Assembly (NCBI RefSeq): GCF_005519465.1
Contig: NZ_CP027859.1
Location: 1,731,496-1,795,495 of the forward strand
Source: Streptomyces clavuligerus
Lineage (GTDB): Bacteria > Actinomycetota > Actinomycetes > Streptomycetales > Streptomycetaceae
Direction: 5' to 3'
Length of the DNA stretch: 64,000 nucleotides
The position numbers were made by a program, and so were the translations under genes. Every line of letters starts with the position of its first letter. Position 1 is the stretch's first letter. The notes below the pieces were generated by a model. The model ran no database searches and was not told the DNA's origin. It was given only the letters and a program-made list of their open reading frames with translations. This document shows, piece after piece, positions 52,245 to 60,984 of the stretch.

Positions 52245-53156
52245 TCACCCGGTGCCGACGGCCGCCGCCTCCTGCCGGAGCGCGGCGACCAGGGTGATGA
52301 GCCGGGGGTGGTCGCGGCGTCGCGTGACCGTCGCGATGCCGATGTGCCGTGCCGGGGCCGGTTCCTCGACCGGGACCGTGCACACCCCCGGAATCCTCGG
52401 GGCCAGGGCGATGGAGGGGATCAGGGAGATCCCCATGCCCGCGGCGACGAGGGAGCGCGCGAAGAAGTAGTCGGTCGTCGTGCCGCGGACCTCCGGCTCG
52501 AATCCGGCGCGCTCGGCGTACCGCCGCAGATATGCCTCCGTCTTGAGGCACCCCAGCACCCAGGGCTCGCCCGCGAGTTCGGCGATGCCGAGCGACGCGC
52601 GGTCCGCCAGCCGGTGCCCCACGGGCAGGACGACCCGCAGCGGGTCGTCCAGGAGCGGGGTCCACTCCACGGCGGAGCGCCCACCGGGCTGCCCGGGCAG
52701 CGGGCCGTCGAAGTGATAGGCGAGCGCCAGGTCGACGGCGCCCCGGCGGACCAGCGGCAGGCTGTCCTCCGGTTCGGCCTCCCGCACATGGAGCACCGTG
52801 TCCGGATGAGCGGCCGTCAGCCGGGCGAGCGCACCGGGCAGCAGCAGTCGGCCACCGCTGGTGAAGGTGGCGACAGCGAGACGGGTCCGGCCCGTCTCCA
52901 GTTGGTCGACCTGCCGCCTCGCGTGCTCCAGTTCCGCGGCGACCGATTCCGCCGCCCCGACCATGACCCGACCGGCCCGGGTGAGGGTCACCCCGCGGGT
53001 GCTCCGGTCCACGACCCGGGTGCCGAGACCCCGTTCCAACGCGGCCACCTGCTGGGAGACGGCGGAGGGGGTGAGGCGCAGGGCCGCCGCGGCACGGTTG
53101 AAGCTGCCGTGCTCCGCCACCGCCCGCAGAACGCGCAGCCGCTGCACATCGATCAA
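52245..53156 (-). CDS. LysR-family transcriptional regulator
   Basis: 303 residues. N-terminal winged helix (VQRLRVLRAVAEHGSFNRAA; AALRLTPSAVSQQVAALERG; LGTRVVDRSTRGVTLTRAGR), then a helical linker and a two-lobed substrate-binding domain (LAVATFTSGGRLLLPGALAR; VDLALAYHFDG; GISLIPSIAL). Full length and intact. Divergent from an NAD-dependent epimerase gene (71 bases between starts), its probable target, and upstream of the flavoprotein gene on the same strand. Confidence 0.92.
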   Translation of the reverse strand: MIDVQRLRVLRAVAEHGSFNRAAAALRLTPSAVSQQVAALERGLGTRVVDRSTRGVTLTRAGRVMVGAAESVAAELEHARRQVDQLETGRTRLAVATFTSGGRLLLPGALARLTAAHPDTVLHVREAEPEDSLPLVRRGAVDLALAYHFDGPLPGQPGGRSAVEWTPLLDDPLRVVLPVGHRLADRASLGIAELAGEPWVLGCLKTEAYLRRYAERAGFEPEVRGTTTDYFFARSLVAAGMGISLIPSIALAPRIPGVCTVPVEEPAPARHIGIATVTRRRDHPRLITLVAALRQEAAAVGTG

Positions 53157-53227
53157 CAGTTTTCCTTTCCACGTATCCAGTTTTCGAGTACTTCCACTGA
53201 TGACGGTAGCGCTCCCAGGATGGGGAC

Positions 53228-54169
53228 ATGCAAAGAATCTGCGTCATCGGCGGCAGTCGTTACATCGGCATACTCCTGGTCCGGCGGTTGCGGGCCGCCG
53301 GACACCAGGTCACTCTGGTCAATCGGGGCTCCCTCCCGCCGCCCCCCGGCGTCGACCATGTCGTGGCCGACCGCAACGACGAATCCGCCCTCGCCGCCGC
53401 CCTCGGCTCCCGTGTCTTCGACGCCGTCGTCGACCAGTTCTGCTACAGCCCGGTGCAGGCGGCGGCAGCCGCGCGGATCTTCCGCGGCCGTACCCGGCGC
53501 TATGTCATGACGTCCACGATCGAGGTCTACAACCCGGCGACCGCGGCACTGCCACCCGTCCCGCACGACACCCTGCTGACGGAGGGGAACGTCGACCCCG
53601 CCGCCTGGCCCGTCCGGATGGATCTGCCCTGGGGCGACCAGGAGTTCCTGGACGCGCACTACTCCGAGGGCAAGCGCCAGGCCGAGGCCGTCCTCACCCG
53701 GGACGCCGCCTTCGCCTTCGCCTCCGTGCGCGCCGCCCATGTACTCGGCGGCGGCGCAAGGGATTTCACCGGCAGACTCGCCCACTACGTCCGGCACATC
53801 ACCGAGGGCACCGAGATCGCCGTGCATGAACGGCCGCTGCCCTCGGTCTACATCCACTGGACCGAGCTGGCGGACCTGCTCCGCCGGGCGGCGACCGACA
53901 CCGACTTCACCGGCCCGGTGAACGCCTGCTCCGACGGCCTGCTCGATGTGCACGACCTGACGGCCGCCATCGCCGCCCGGACCGGGCGACGGCCCCGGTT
54001 CCGTACCGTCGCCGCCGGGCAGGAGGCGTCGCCCTACTCCTTCGACCGCCACTACGCCATGAGCAACGCCCGGGCGAGAGAGCTGGGTCTCCCCGTCTCC
54101 CACACCGGCGACTGGCTGCCCGGCGCGATCACCGAGGCGCTCGACGAGTCCACCGCACCGGCCCGCTGA
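53228..54169 (+). CDS. NAD-dependent epimerase/dehydratase-like protein (extended SDR)
   Basis: This 313-residue protein has an N-terminal ICVIGGSRYIGILLVRRLRA (the glycine motif reads GGSRYIG rather than GGTGFIG), LVNRGS, then DAVVDQFCYSPVQAAAAARI, a Ser/Thr at RYVMTSTIEVYNPA, and YSEGKRQAEAVLTR in the place of YxxxK. The YxxxK-like YSEGK is conserved. It belongs to the isoflavone-reductase/epimerase-like group and the substrate is unknown. ATG 53228 is 72 bases from the LysR start. Stop at 54167-54169. Confidence 0.85.
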   Translation: MQRICVIGGSRYIGILLVRRLRAAGHQVTLVNRGSLPPPPGVDHVVADRNDESALAAALGSRVFDAVVDQFCYSPVQAAAAARIFRGRTRRYVMTSTIEVYNPATAALPPVPHDTLLTEGNVDPAAWPVRMDLPWGDQEFLDAHYSEGKRQAEAVLTRDAAFAFASVRAAHVLGGGARDFTGRLAHYVRHITEGTEIAVHERPLPSVYIHWTELADLLRRAATDTDFTGPVNACSDGLLDVHDLTAAIAARTGRRPRFRTVAAGQEASPYSFDRHYAMSNARARELGLPVSHTGDWLPGAITEALDESTAPAR

Positions 54170-54285
54170 GACGCCCGGGGCCGACCGTCGGCCATTCCGC
54201 GCACCGCCCGCCACGGAGCCTGGGCCGGGGCCCGGACCGGAGCCGATCGGCGGCGGCCCGCCCGGCTCGGGTCACAGGCCCGTGC

Positions 54286-55099
54286 TCACAGGACCAGGCC
54301 ACTCAGCCGCTCCTCGTAGGCGATCGTGACGACCCCCAGGTCCTCCGACGGGTCCTCCCACAGCGCCTCCAGCTCCGCCCTCACGGACGAGGGAAGGGCC
54401 CCCGGGAATCGGAGCCGACGTCCGGCAGCCAGTGGCCGACGACCTTGAAGCGCTCCGAGGGAAGGCCCGGGGTCCTGCGGAGGCGCTTGCGCACGGAGCG
54501 CGGGGCGGTGGCCCCCCGGCGGTCCAGAGGCAGGCGCCCGTGAGATCGCTGTCCTCGGGCAGGGCCGCGCCGACCAGCTCCGCGAGTCGGCCGGGAGAGT
54601 ACCCGTTGCCCCTGTACGTCCAGATCACCCTGGTCCGGGGGCGGAACGGCAGCGGCTGCGCCGACGCCTCGTCCGGCACCGCCAGGACCCCCCGGGTCGC
54701 GACGTGCTCCGGGGTGTTCTCCAGCAGCCGTGCGACCACGGGCAGTCCGGTCGGATCCGCTGTCAGGATCTGCCGGACGGCATCGGCGGGCGGGCCGTGG
54801 AGCCCGGTGGGTGCGTTGAGGCCCACCGGGTCACCCGGCCGGGCCACCGCCGCCCGGGTGGCCGCCACCCCGTGGCCATGCCCGACGAAGCCGATACCGA
54901 TCTCGGCGGCCCCGGGCCCGGCGGCCTCGGGCCGCACCGGCAGTGACAGATCGCCCCGGTCCGGGCCGTGCGGGAAGAGCAGCCGCACCTACTCGTCGCC
55001 CACCCCCGCCGAGGTGGACATCGCCCCGGTCAGCGTCGCGCGGATCATACGGGCGGTCAGGTGCTCGCCCCGGGCGACAACGGCCCCATAGATCTCCAC
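54286..55099 (-). pseudogene. Siderophore-interacting (SIP) FAD reductase, broken
   Basis: The gene starts VEIYGAVVARGEHLTARMIR at GTG 55099 and runs into TAG after GVGDE; the same frame then continues VRLLFPHGPDRGDLSLPVRP. The segment that should hold the FAD-binding RxYS/T motif appears shortened. The NAD-domain part (PTGLPVVARLLENTPEHVAT; RTRVIWTYRGNGYSPGRLAE) is good up to ACLWTAG. A frameshift then leads to SVRKRLRRTPGLPSERFKVV-GHWLPD, and another to LEALWEDPSEDLGVVTIAYE. SIPs reduce ferric siderophores inside the cell. It is the last gene of the uptake operon. Confidence 0.75.
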
Positions 55100-55102
55100 G
55101 GT

Positions 55103-57067
55103 TCAGTTCTCCCTGCCGGTCCGTGCAGCGGTGCCCGGCTCCGGCGCCCCGGTCACGTCCCGGTGCCTTTGGCCCGGCGCCCGGGCCGTACCGTACCCGC
55201 CCGTGCCGCTGTCATCCGTGACATCGGGGGTGCGGCCGGCGTACGCCCGCCACAGGGACGCGTACTCGCCCTCCGAGGCCAGCAGGGAGGCGTGGGTACC
55301 CTCCTCGGCCACCCGGCCGTCCTTGAGGAGGACGATGAGGTCGCAGGCGCGGGCCTGCTCCAGCCGGTGCGCGACGATCACACTCGTACGGTCCCGGGTG
55401 ACCCGCGCGAGCGCCGCGGTGAGGACACGGCTCCCCGGACCCGACTCCGCGGTCGGCTCGTCCAGTACGAGGAGGGGAGGGTCGGCCAGCAGCACCCGGG
55501 CGAGCGCCAGATGCTGGACCGATCCGTCGTCCAGGTCCGCTCCGTCCGGGCCGCCGAGGACCGTGTCCAGTCCAAGCCCCGGTTCCAGCGCCCAGTCGGC
55601 GCCCACCTCCCGCAGTACCGCGACCAGTTCGGCATCGGTCGCGCCCGGCCGGGCGAGCCGGAGGTTGTCGGCGAGTGTGCCGTTGAAGAGATGGACCTCC
55701 TGGGTGACGAGATAGCGGAGGGCGTCCTGCCGACCGGGCTCAGTGGTGATCCGGCCCCGGTCGGGTCGGCCCACCCCCGCGACCAGCCGTGCCAGGGTGC
55801 TCTTGCCCGAACCGCTGGCACCCACCAGCGCCACGGTCGCGCCACCGGGGATCGTCAGGGAGACATCGTGCAGCGCCGGGCGGGCGGAGCCGCTGTAGCG
55901 GTACCAGACCCCGGTCACGCCGACGGCCGGGGACCGCCGGGCGTTCGGTGCGGGTGCGGGGGAGGCCGGGCGCGGCGGAGCGGCGTCGATGACCCCGACC
56001 AGACGCGCCAGACCCACCGTGGCCCGCTGGATGTCGTCCAGGCTGGTGAGCAGCACGCCGATCGGACCGAACAGCCGGTGGAAGTAGAGTGCGGCGGCGG
56101 TGGCCGCGCCCAGGGTGATGGCGCCCCGGCCGAGCAGCGCGTACCCGACCGCCAGCACGGTGGCCAGGCCCACGAACTCCGCCGTGTGCAGCAGACCGTA
56201 GAAGCGGTTGCGCAGCCGGGCCCCGTCGTACTGCCGGTCGATCGCCCGCTCGCCGCGCACGGCCAGCTCGGTCAGATGGGTCCGCTGGGTGCGGTAGGCC
56301 CGGATGGTCTCCGCGCCCCGGACCGCTTCGATGACCGTCTGCCCGCGGGCGGACTCCAGCCGGCGGATGTCTCCGTACACCTGGTGCGAACGGGCCAGGA
56401 ACCGGCGGGTGGCGTACCAGTGGAGCGGGAGACAGACCAGTCCCGCGAGGGCCAGACGGGGATCGAGCACGGCGAGGCCGGTCACGGTGAGGGCGATGGT
56501 CAGTCCCGCCGTGGTGATGTCCGGCAGCACCTCCGACGCCGCCTCGGAGATCGCCTCGACATCGCCGGTGACCCGGGAGACCACATCGGAACTGCCGGAG
56601 GACTCCAGGGTGTCGGCGGGCAGCCGCACCGCCGCGTCGAACACGTCCTCCCGCAGACCGGCCAGGGTGTCCTGGATCAGCGCGATCAGCATCCGGCCGC
56701 CCTGCCAGGTGAGCGCGGCGCCCACCAGCGAGGCGCCGACGAGGGCCGCGCCGAGAACGGCCAGACGGCCGTGCCCGGAGCGGTCGACGACCGTGTCGAC
56801 CACAGCGCCCAGGAGCGGCGGGACGGTGAGGGAGGCCGCGGTGCCGGCCAGCAGGACGAGCAGGGTGACCGTCAGCCGCCCGCGTCGCCGGGCGAGCCGC
56901 CGGAGGATCTCCCGCCGGGTGCGGCCCGGTCCCGCGACGGGGAGCAGGGGGCGCGCCGGGCCGGGTGCGTCGGGTGGGGGCGCGGCGTCCGTTCCGGTCA
57001 CCGGGCCGGTGCCGTCATCCGTGCCGGGGAGCGGCGTGGGAGGTGAGGTGGATGCGGGCGGGTTCAT
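55103..57067 (-). CDS. ABC exporter-fold half-transporter with ATPase domain, IrtB-like
   Basis: This 654-residue protein has about six membrane helices (residues 60-330; LTVTLLVLLAGTAASLTVPP first) and a nucleotide-binding domain. That domain has an intact Walker A (ALVGASGSGKSTLARLVAGV) and Walker B (LLVLDEPTAE), and an H-loop (SVIVAHRLEQ). The signature is degenerate: LDDGSVQHLALAR in place of LSGGQ. In mycobacteria the related IrtA/IrtB pair imports ferric siderophores despite an exporter fold. Its partner, the next gene upstream, overlaps it by four bases. ATG 57067. The missing signature complements the partner's intact LSGGQ. Confidence 0.87.
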   Translation of the reverse strand: MNPPASTSPPTPLPGTDDGTGPVTGTDAAPPPDAPGPARPLLPVAGPGRTRREILRRLARRRGRLTVTLLVLLAGTAASLTVPPLLGAVVDTVVDRSGHGRLAVLGAALVGASLVGAALTWQGGRMLIALIQDTLAGLREDVFDAAVRLPADTLESSGSSDVVSRVTGDVEAISEAASEVLPDITTAGLTIALTVTGLAVLDPRLALAGLVCLPLHWYATRRFLARSHQVYGDIRRLESARGQTVIEAVRGAETIRAYRTQRTHLTELAVRGERAIDRQYDGARLRNRFYGLLHTAEFVGLATVLAVGYALLGRGAITLGAATAAALYFHRLFGPIGVLLTSLDDIQRATVGLARLVGVIDAAPPRPASPAPAPNARRSPAVGVTGVWYRYSGSARPALHDVSLTIPGGATVALVGASGSGKSTLARLVAGVGRPDRGRITTEPGRQDALRYLVTQEVHLFNGTLADNLRLARPGATDAELVAVLREVGADWALEPGLGLDTVLGGPDGADLDDGSVQHLALARVLLADPPLLVLDEPTAESGPGSRVLTAALARVTRDRTSVIVAHRLEQARACDLIVLLKDGRVAEEGTHASLLASEGEYASLWRAYAGRTPDVTDDSGTGGYGTARAPGQRHRDVTGAPEPGTAARTGREN

Positions 57068-58980
57068 CGGGGGGTTCCGTTCTGGTCGTCCGCTGTGCCG
57101 TCGCCGCCGGGGGGCGCGGCGGCGTCCCCGGTCGCCGTGTCCGTGAGGTCGACCACCCGGTCGCAGGTGGAGAGCAGAATGCGGCTGGTAGTGATCAGCA
57201 GGACGGTGCCCGGGAGTTCCGCGAGCCCCTCGGCGATCCGCCGTTCGGTGACCGGGTCGACCGCCGTCGCGGGTTCGTCCAGGACCACCACGGGTGTCTC
57301 CGCGTGCAGCGCCCGCGCGAGCATCAGCCGCTGGCGCTGCCCGCCGGAGAGCCTGCGACCGTGCTCCCCGATCTCGGTGTCCTGGCCACCGATGTGTTCC
57401 AGTACCTCGTCCAGCATCGCCGCCCGGACCACGGCCGGATCGAGGGTTCCGCCCGGCGGGGTCAGATTGGCGCGCAGGGTGCCGGAGAAGAGGGTGCCCT
57501 GATGAGGCGGCGCCGCGATGCGGGCGCGGACCGCCTCGGGGCCGAGGTCGACCGCGTCGGCCCCGTCGATCAGCAGTTCCCCGCGCACGGGCCGGACACG
57601 GCAGCCCAGCCGGTCGCTGAGCCACCGCGCGTGGCCCGGGTCCCGGGGCACCACTCCGATCAACGCGCCGGGCACCAGCTCGACCGGACCCCCGTGGCCG
57701 GGCGGGTACCAGACGGTCCCGGGCCCGGGGTCGGCCGACGCGGTACGGGCGGCGGGCATCCGAACCGCCGCACCGGGGCGTGGCGCGGGGGCACCGCCGA
57801 CCGCCCCGGGGACGCGGGCGTCGCCGGAAGAAGCGGACCCGTCCGTCCGTGGACCGGGCGCGGAGACCTTGTGGCGCGTACGGCTTCCGGACGCGTCAAC
57901 GCCGTCGGTTTTATCTGTTTTCTCCGTTTTTTCTGATTTATTTGCTTTCTGCCCCGCACCGGACACCGGCGGGGCGATCAGGGCCGGTTCGGACAAAAGT
58001 CCGGCGATCCGCCGCGCGGAGGCCCGCTTGTGGGCCCAGTCGGAGGCGAACGTCCCGACATGGGCCAGGGCCCCCTGGAGGAACTGGGCGAGCCCCAAGA
58101 CCGTCACCAACTGTCCGATGGTGAGCCGCCCGTCCAGGGCGAGCCAACCGGAGGCGGTGACCAGCGCCGCGAGGAAGACCCCGGACAGCACCTGACTGAG
58201 GGCGGAGTAGGAGAGCACGGCCCGGGCCGCGGCGACCGCGCCCCGCCGTGATGCGTCGCTCGCCGCCCGGTACCGGGCGGCGGCCTCCGGCTGAGCATGC
58301 ATCCCGGCCAGCACCCGCAGCCCGGTGATCATGTCGGTGGCAACCTCCCCGGCCCGGGCCGCGGAGCCCTGCTCGGCCAGGCCGCGGGCCTCCAGCGGGG
58401 CCGCGAGCCGTCGCATCAGCAGCAGGACCAGCACCGTACTGACCATCACTCCCACCGCGAGCGGGACGGAGATGAGCAGTAGCGCCGTCGACGCCGTGAG
58501 GATCGCGGTGAGCGTGGCCGCCTGCTCGACCACGCTCCAGGAGACACCCGCCACCCGGTAGCTGTCGGAGGTGACCAGGGAGAGCGCCTCGCCCGGGCCG
58601 GGGGCGCGGCGCAGCCCGAACGGGTCGAGCAGCCGGGTCACGGCGAGTCGGCGCAGCTCCTGCTCCGCATGGCCGTAGACGCCGACCATCGCCGCCGCGG
58701 CCCGCTGGTACGACAGCGACAGCACCAGGAACACGCCGGCGAGGACGGCGAGCCAGCGCAGCAGCGCACCGGGGTCGCCGGGCTCCAGGGCCTGGTCGAT
58801 GACGACGCCGATGAGGATGGGCACCAGCGCCTCGCAGAGCTGGTGGAGCATGAAGCCCACGGTGGTGAGGCCGAGTCGCAGCCCCCGTCCACCACGCAGC
58901 AGCGCGATCCTGAACAGCTCTCCGGCCGGAACCCCGGGCACCGCGCCAGATCCGGCGCTCTGACCCTCCGCCCGGCTCAC
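57064..58980 (-). CDS. ABC exporter-fold half-transporter with ATPase domain, IrtA-like
   Basis: 638 residues from GTG 58980, which overlaps the stop of the FepC-like gene. The membrane part has LGLTTVGFMLHQLCEALVPI, ILIGVVIDQALEP and VLSLSYQRAAAAMVGVYGHA. A charged linker follows (KANKSEKTEKTDKTDGVDAS), unusually Lys/Thr-rich and AT-richer. In the nucleotide-binding domain Walker A is lost: ALIGVVPRDPGHARWLSDRL has no Gly-Lys-Ser/Thr. The signature RLSGGQRQRLMLARAL and Walker B VVVLDEPATAVD are intact. The protein can thus only work with the IrtB-like partner. The two genes overlap (GTGA-type). Confidence 0.87.
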   Translation of the reverse strand: MSRAEGQSAGSGAVPGVPAGELFRIALLRGGRGLRLGLTTVGFMLHQLCEALVPILIGVVIDQALEPGDPGALLRWLAVLAGVFLVLSLSYQRAAAAMVGVYGHAEQELRRLAVTRLLDPFGLRRAPGPGEALSLVTSDSYRVAGVSWSVVEQAATLTAILTASTALLLISVPLAVGVMVSTVLVLLLMRRLAAPLEARGLAEQGSAARAGEVATDMITGLRVLAGMHAQPEAAARYRAASDASRRGAVAAARAVLSYSALSQVLSGVFLAALVTASGWLALDGRLTIGQLVTVLGLAQFLQGALAHVGTFASDWAHKRASARRIAGLLSEPALIAPPVSGAGQKANKSEKTEKTDKTDGVDASGSRTRHKVSAPGPRTDGSASSGDARVPGAVGGAPAPRPGAAVRMPAARTASADPGPGTVWYPPGHGGPVELVPGALIGVVPRDPGHARWLSDRLGCRVRPVRGELLIDGADAVDLGPEAVRARIAAPPHQGTLFSGTLRANLTPPGGTLDPAVVRAAMLDEVLEHIGGQDTEIGEHGRRLSGGQRQRLMLARALHAETPVVVLDEPATAVDPVTERRIAEGLAELPGTVLLITTSRILLSTCDRVVDLTDTATGDAAAPPGGDGTADDQNGTPR

Positions 58981-59837
58981 AGGGTGCCCCGGCGGCGGGC
59001 CAGCGGAACGACCATGGGGGTGCCGGTCTCCGGGTCCGGCACCACCCGGCACGGCAGCTCGAACACCTCGTGCACCAGATCGGCCGTGATGACCTGGGAC
59101 GGCGGGCCCTCGGCGACGACCCGGCCGTCCCGCATGGCGACCAGATGGGTCGCGTAGCGGGCGGCGTGGTTGAGGTCGTGCAGTACCGCGACGAGCGTGC
59201 GGCCGGACCGGTGCAGATCGGCGAACAGCTCCAGCAGCTCGATCTGGTGGGCGATGTCGAGGAAGGTGGTCGGCTCATCCAGCAGCAGTACGGGAGTCTC
59301 CTGCGCCAGCACCATCGCCACCCAGACCCGCTGGCGCTGCCCGCCGGAGAGCTCGTCGACGAGACGGCCGGAGAGCTCGGTGACACCGGTGGCGGCCATC
59401 GCCCGGGCGACCGCCTGCTCGTCCCCGGCCGTCCACTGCCGGGTGATCCGCTGATGCGGATAGCGGCCACGGGCGACGAGTTCGGCGACGCTGATCCCGT
59501 CCGGAGCGAGGGAGGTCTGCGGCAGCAGCCCCAGCCGCCGCGCCACCTCCTTGGAGCGGTACTCCGAGATCGCCCGGCCGTCGAGGAGCACCTGCCCTGC
59601 GCCGGGTGTCAGCAGTCGGGCCACCGCGCGCAGCAGGGTGGACTTGCCGCAGGCGTTGGGTCCGATGATCGCGGTGAAGGCTCCCTCGGGTATACGCAGG
59701 TCCAGGTGTTCACAGACCGGGCGGCGGGCGTAGCCGAGTGTCACGTCCCGCACCTCCAGCCGGGCGGCTGCCGGGGCGGCGGGACGGTTCGCCGCGGAAT
59801 CGCGGTCCGGTCCGGGGCGGTCGTTCTCGGAGAGCAT
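58977..59837 (-). CDS. Ferric-siderophore ABC importer ATPase, FepC type
   Basis: This 286-residue ATPase has Walker A IIGPNACGKSTLLRAVARLL, signature VDELSGGQRQRVWVAMVLAQ, Walker B VLLLDEPTTFLDIAHQIELL and the H-loop TLVAVLHDLNHAARYATHL. The Cys in GPNACGKST is normal for FepC-type proteins of this genus. It powers the two FecCD permeases encoded just upstream. ATG 59837 follows, by 32 bases, the stop of the preceding permease gene. The stop overlaps the IrtA-like GTG. Confidence 0.93.
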   Translation of the reverse strand: MLSENDRPGPDRDSAANRPAAPAAARLEVRDVTLGYARRPVCEHLDLRIPEGAFTAIIGPNACGKSTLLRAVARLLTPGAGQVLLDGRAISEYRSKEVARRLGLLPQTSLAPDGISVAELVARGRYPHQRITRQWTAGDEQAVARAMAATGVTELSGRLVDELSGGQRQRVWVAMVLAQETPVLLLDEPTTFLDIAHQIELLELFADLHRSGRTLVAVLHDLNHAARYATHLVAMRDGRVVAEGPPSQVITADLVHEVFELPCRVVPDPETGTPMVVPLARRRGTL

Positions 59838-59869
59838 GCGGGGTCCTCGGGAGGGCGGCGGAACGGGGT

Positions 59870-60952
59870 TCAACGGCGGGTGGCGTACTGACGGGCGAGC
59901 AGCCAGGCGAGATAGGCCCCGCCGACGCAGACGGTCACCACCCCCACCGGCAGTTCGGCGCGCTGTGCGGTGTAGTCGGCGGCGACCAGCACCAGGGCGC
60001 CGGTGAGTGCCGCGGGCGCGATCCGCAGCGTGGTGGAGCCTCTGGTCAGCCGTTGGGCGATCTGCGGGGCGGCCAGGGCGATGAAGGCGATCGGGCCGAC
60101 GGCGGCGGTCACCAGAGCGGTGAGCGCGACCCCGACGACCGTCCCGGCGAGCCGGACGCGGTTCGCCCGCACACCGAGGGCCACCGCCATGTCGTCGCCC
60201 ATCTCCAGATGGGTCAGGGGGCGGACGACGGCGACCGAGCAGAGCAGCAGCAGGAGGAAGAGCGCCGCGGTGGGTACCAGCTGCTCGAATCCGAGCCCGC
60301 TGAGGGACCCGGCAGCCCAGGTGGCCGCCAGCATCGCCTGCTGCGGGTCCACCGAGAGCAGCAGCATCGAGGTGAGCGAGCTGAGACCGGCGCCCACCGC
60401 GATGCCCACGACGATCAGCCGGAACGGGTGCAGTCCGTTCCGGTAGGCCAGCAGATAGACCACCAACGCGGCAGCGGCCCCGCCGATCAGCGAGCCGGCT
60501 CCGATCGCCGGATAGTTGGCGGAGCCGAGGAACAGCATCACCACACTGGCCCCGGCGTAGGAGCCGGCCGAGAAGCCGATGACGTCCGGCGAGCCCAGCG
60601 GGTTCTTGGTGAGGGACTGGAAGAGTGCCCCGCTGACCGCCAGCGCGGCGCCGCAGACCATGGCGAACAGCAGTCTCGGCAGCCGCCACTCCACCACGAC
60701 CAGCCGTGCGCGGCGGTCGGACTCCGGGTCCAGCAGCGCGGTCACCACCTGCGCGGGGGTCAGCGAGATGGACCCGGTGCCGAGCGTCAGCACGCCCAGC
60801 GCGAGGATCGCGGTGACGAGTGCGGCACAGACCACAACGGTGCGGCGGTCCACGCGCAGCGCGGCGCCCGCCCGCCGCAGGTTCCAGCCGGGGCGTCCGA
60901 AATCGACATGTACGGGGGGCTGCCCGGGGAGGGGAGCGCGATCGGGGCCCAT
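59870..60952 (-). CDS. FecCD-family siderophore permease (second)
   Basis: This 360-residue membrane protein of the BtuC/FecCD family has about nine to ten helices. Recognisable blocks are RLPRLLFAMVCGAALAVSGA, LFQSLTKNPLGSPDVIGFSA, GSYAGASVVMLFLGSANYPA, the cytoplasmic coupling region LGVRANRVRL and VGPIAFIALAAPQIAQRLTR. With the first permease it forms a heterodimeric channel for a ferric siderophore. ATG 60952. Operon spacing to neighbours is short. Confidence 0.93.
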   Translation of the reverse strand: MGPDRAPLPGQPPVHVDFGRPGWNLRRAGAALRVDRRTVVVCAALVTAILALGVLTLGTGSISLTPAQVVTALLDPESDRRARLVVVEWRLPRLLFAMVCGAALAVSGALFQSLTKNPLGSPDVIGFSAGSYAGASVVMLFLGSANYPAIGAGSLIGGAAAALVVYLLAYRNGLHPFRLIVVGIAVGAGLSSLTSMLLLSVDPQQAMLAATWAAGSLSGLGFEQLVPTAALFLLLLLCSVAVVRPLTHLEMGDDMAVALGVRANRVRLAGTVVGVALTALVTAAVGPIAFIALAAPQIAQRLTRGSTTLRIAPAALTGALVLVAADYTAQRAELPVGVVTVCVGGAYLAWLLARQYATRR

Positions 60953-60984
60953 GGTGGATTCGTACCTCCGGGGGGAATGGATGC

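Noticed and set aside
50752..53247. A single 831-codon minus-strand gene spanning the flavoprotein and the LysR region
   Set aside because: The upstream part is an out-of-frame shadow of the LysR gene; the true flavoprotein start is the TTG at 51936 with its own Shine-Dalgarno.
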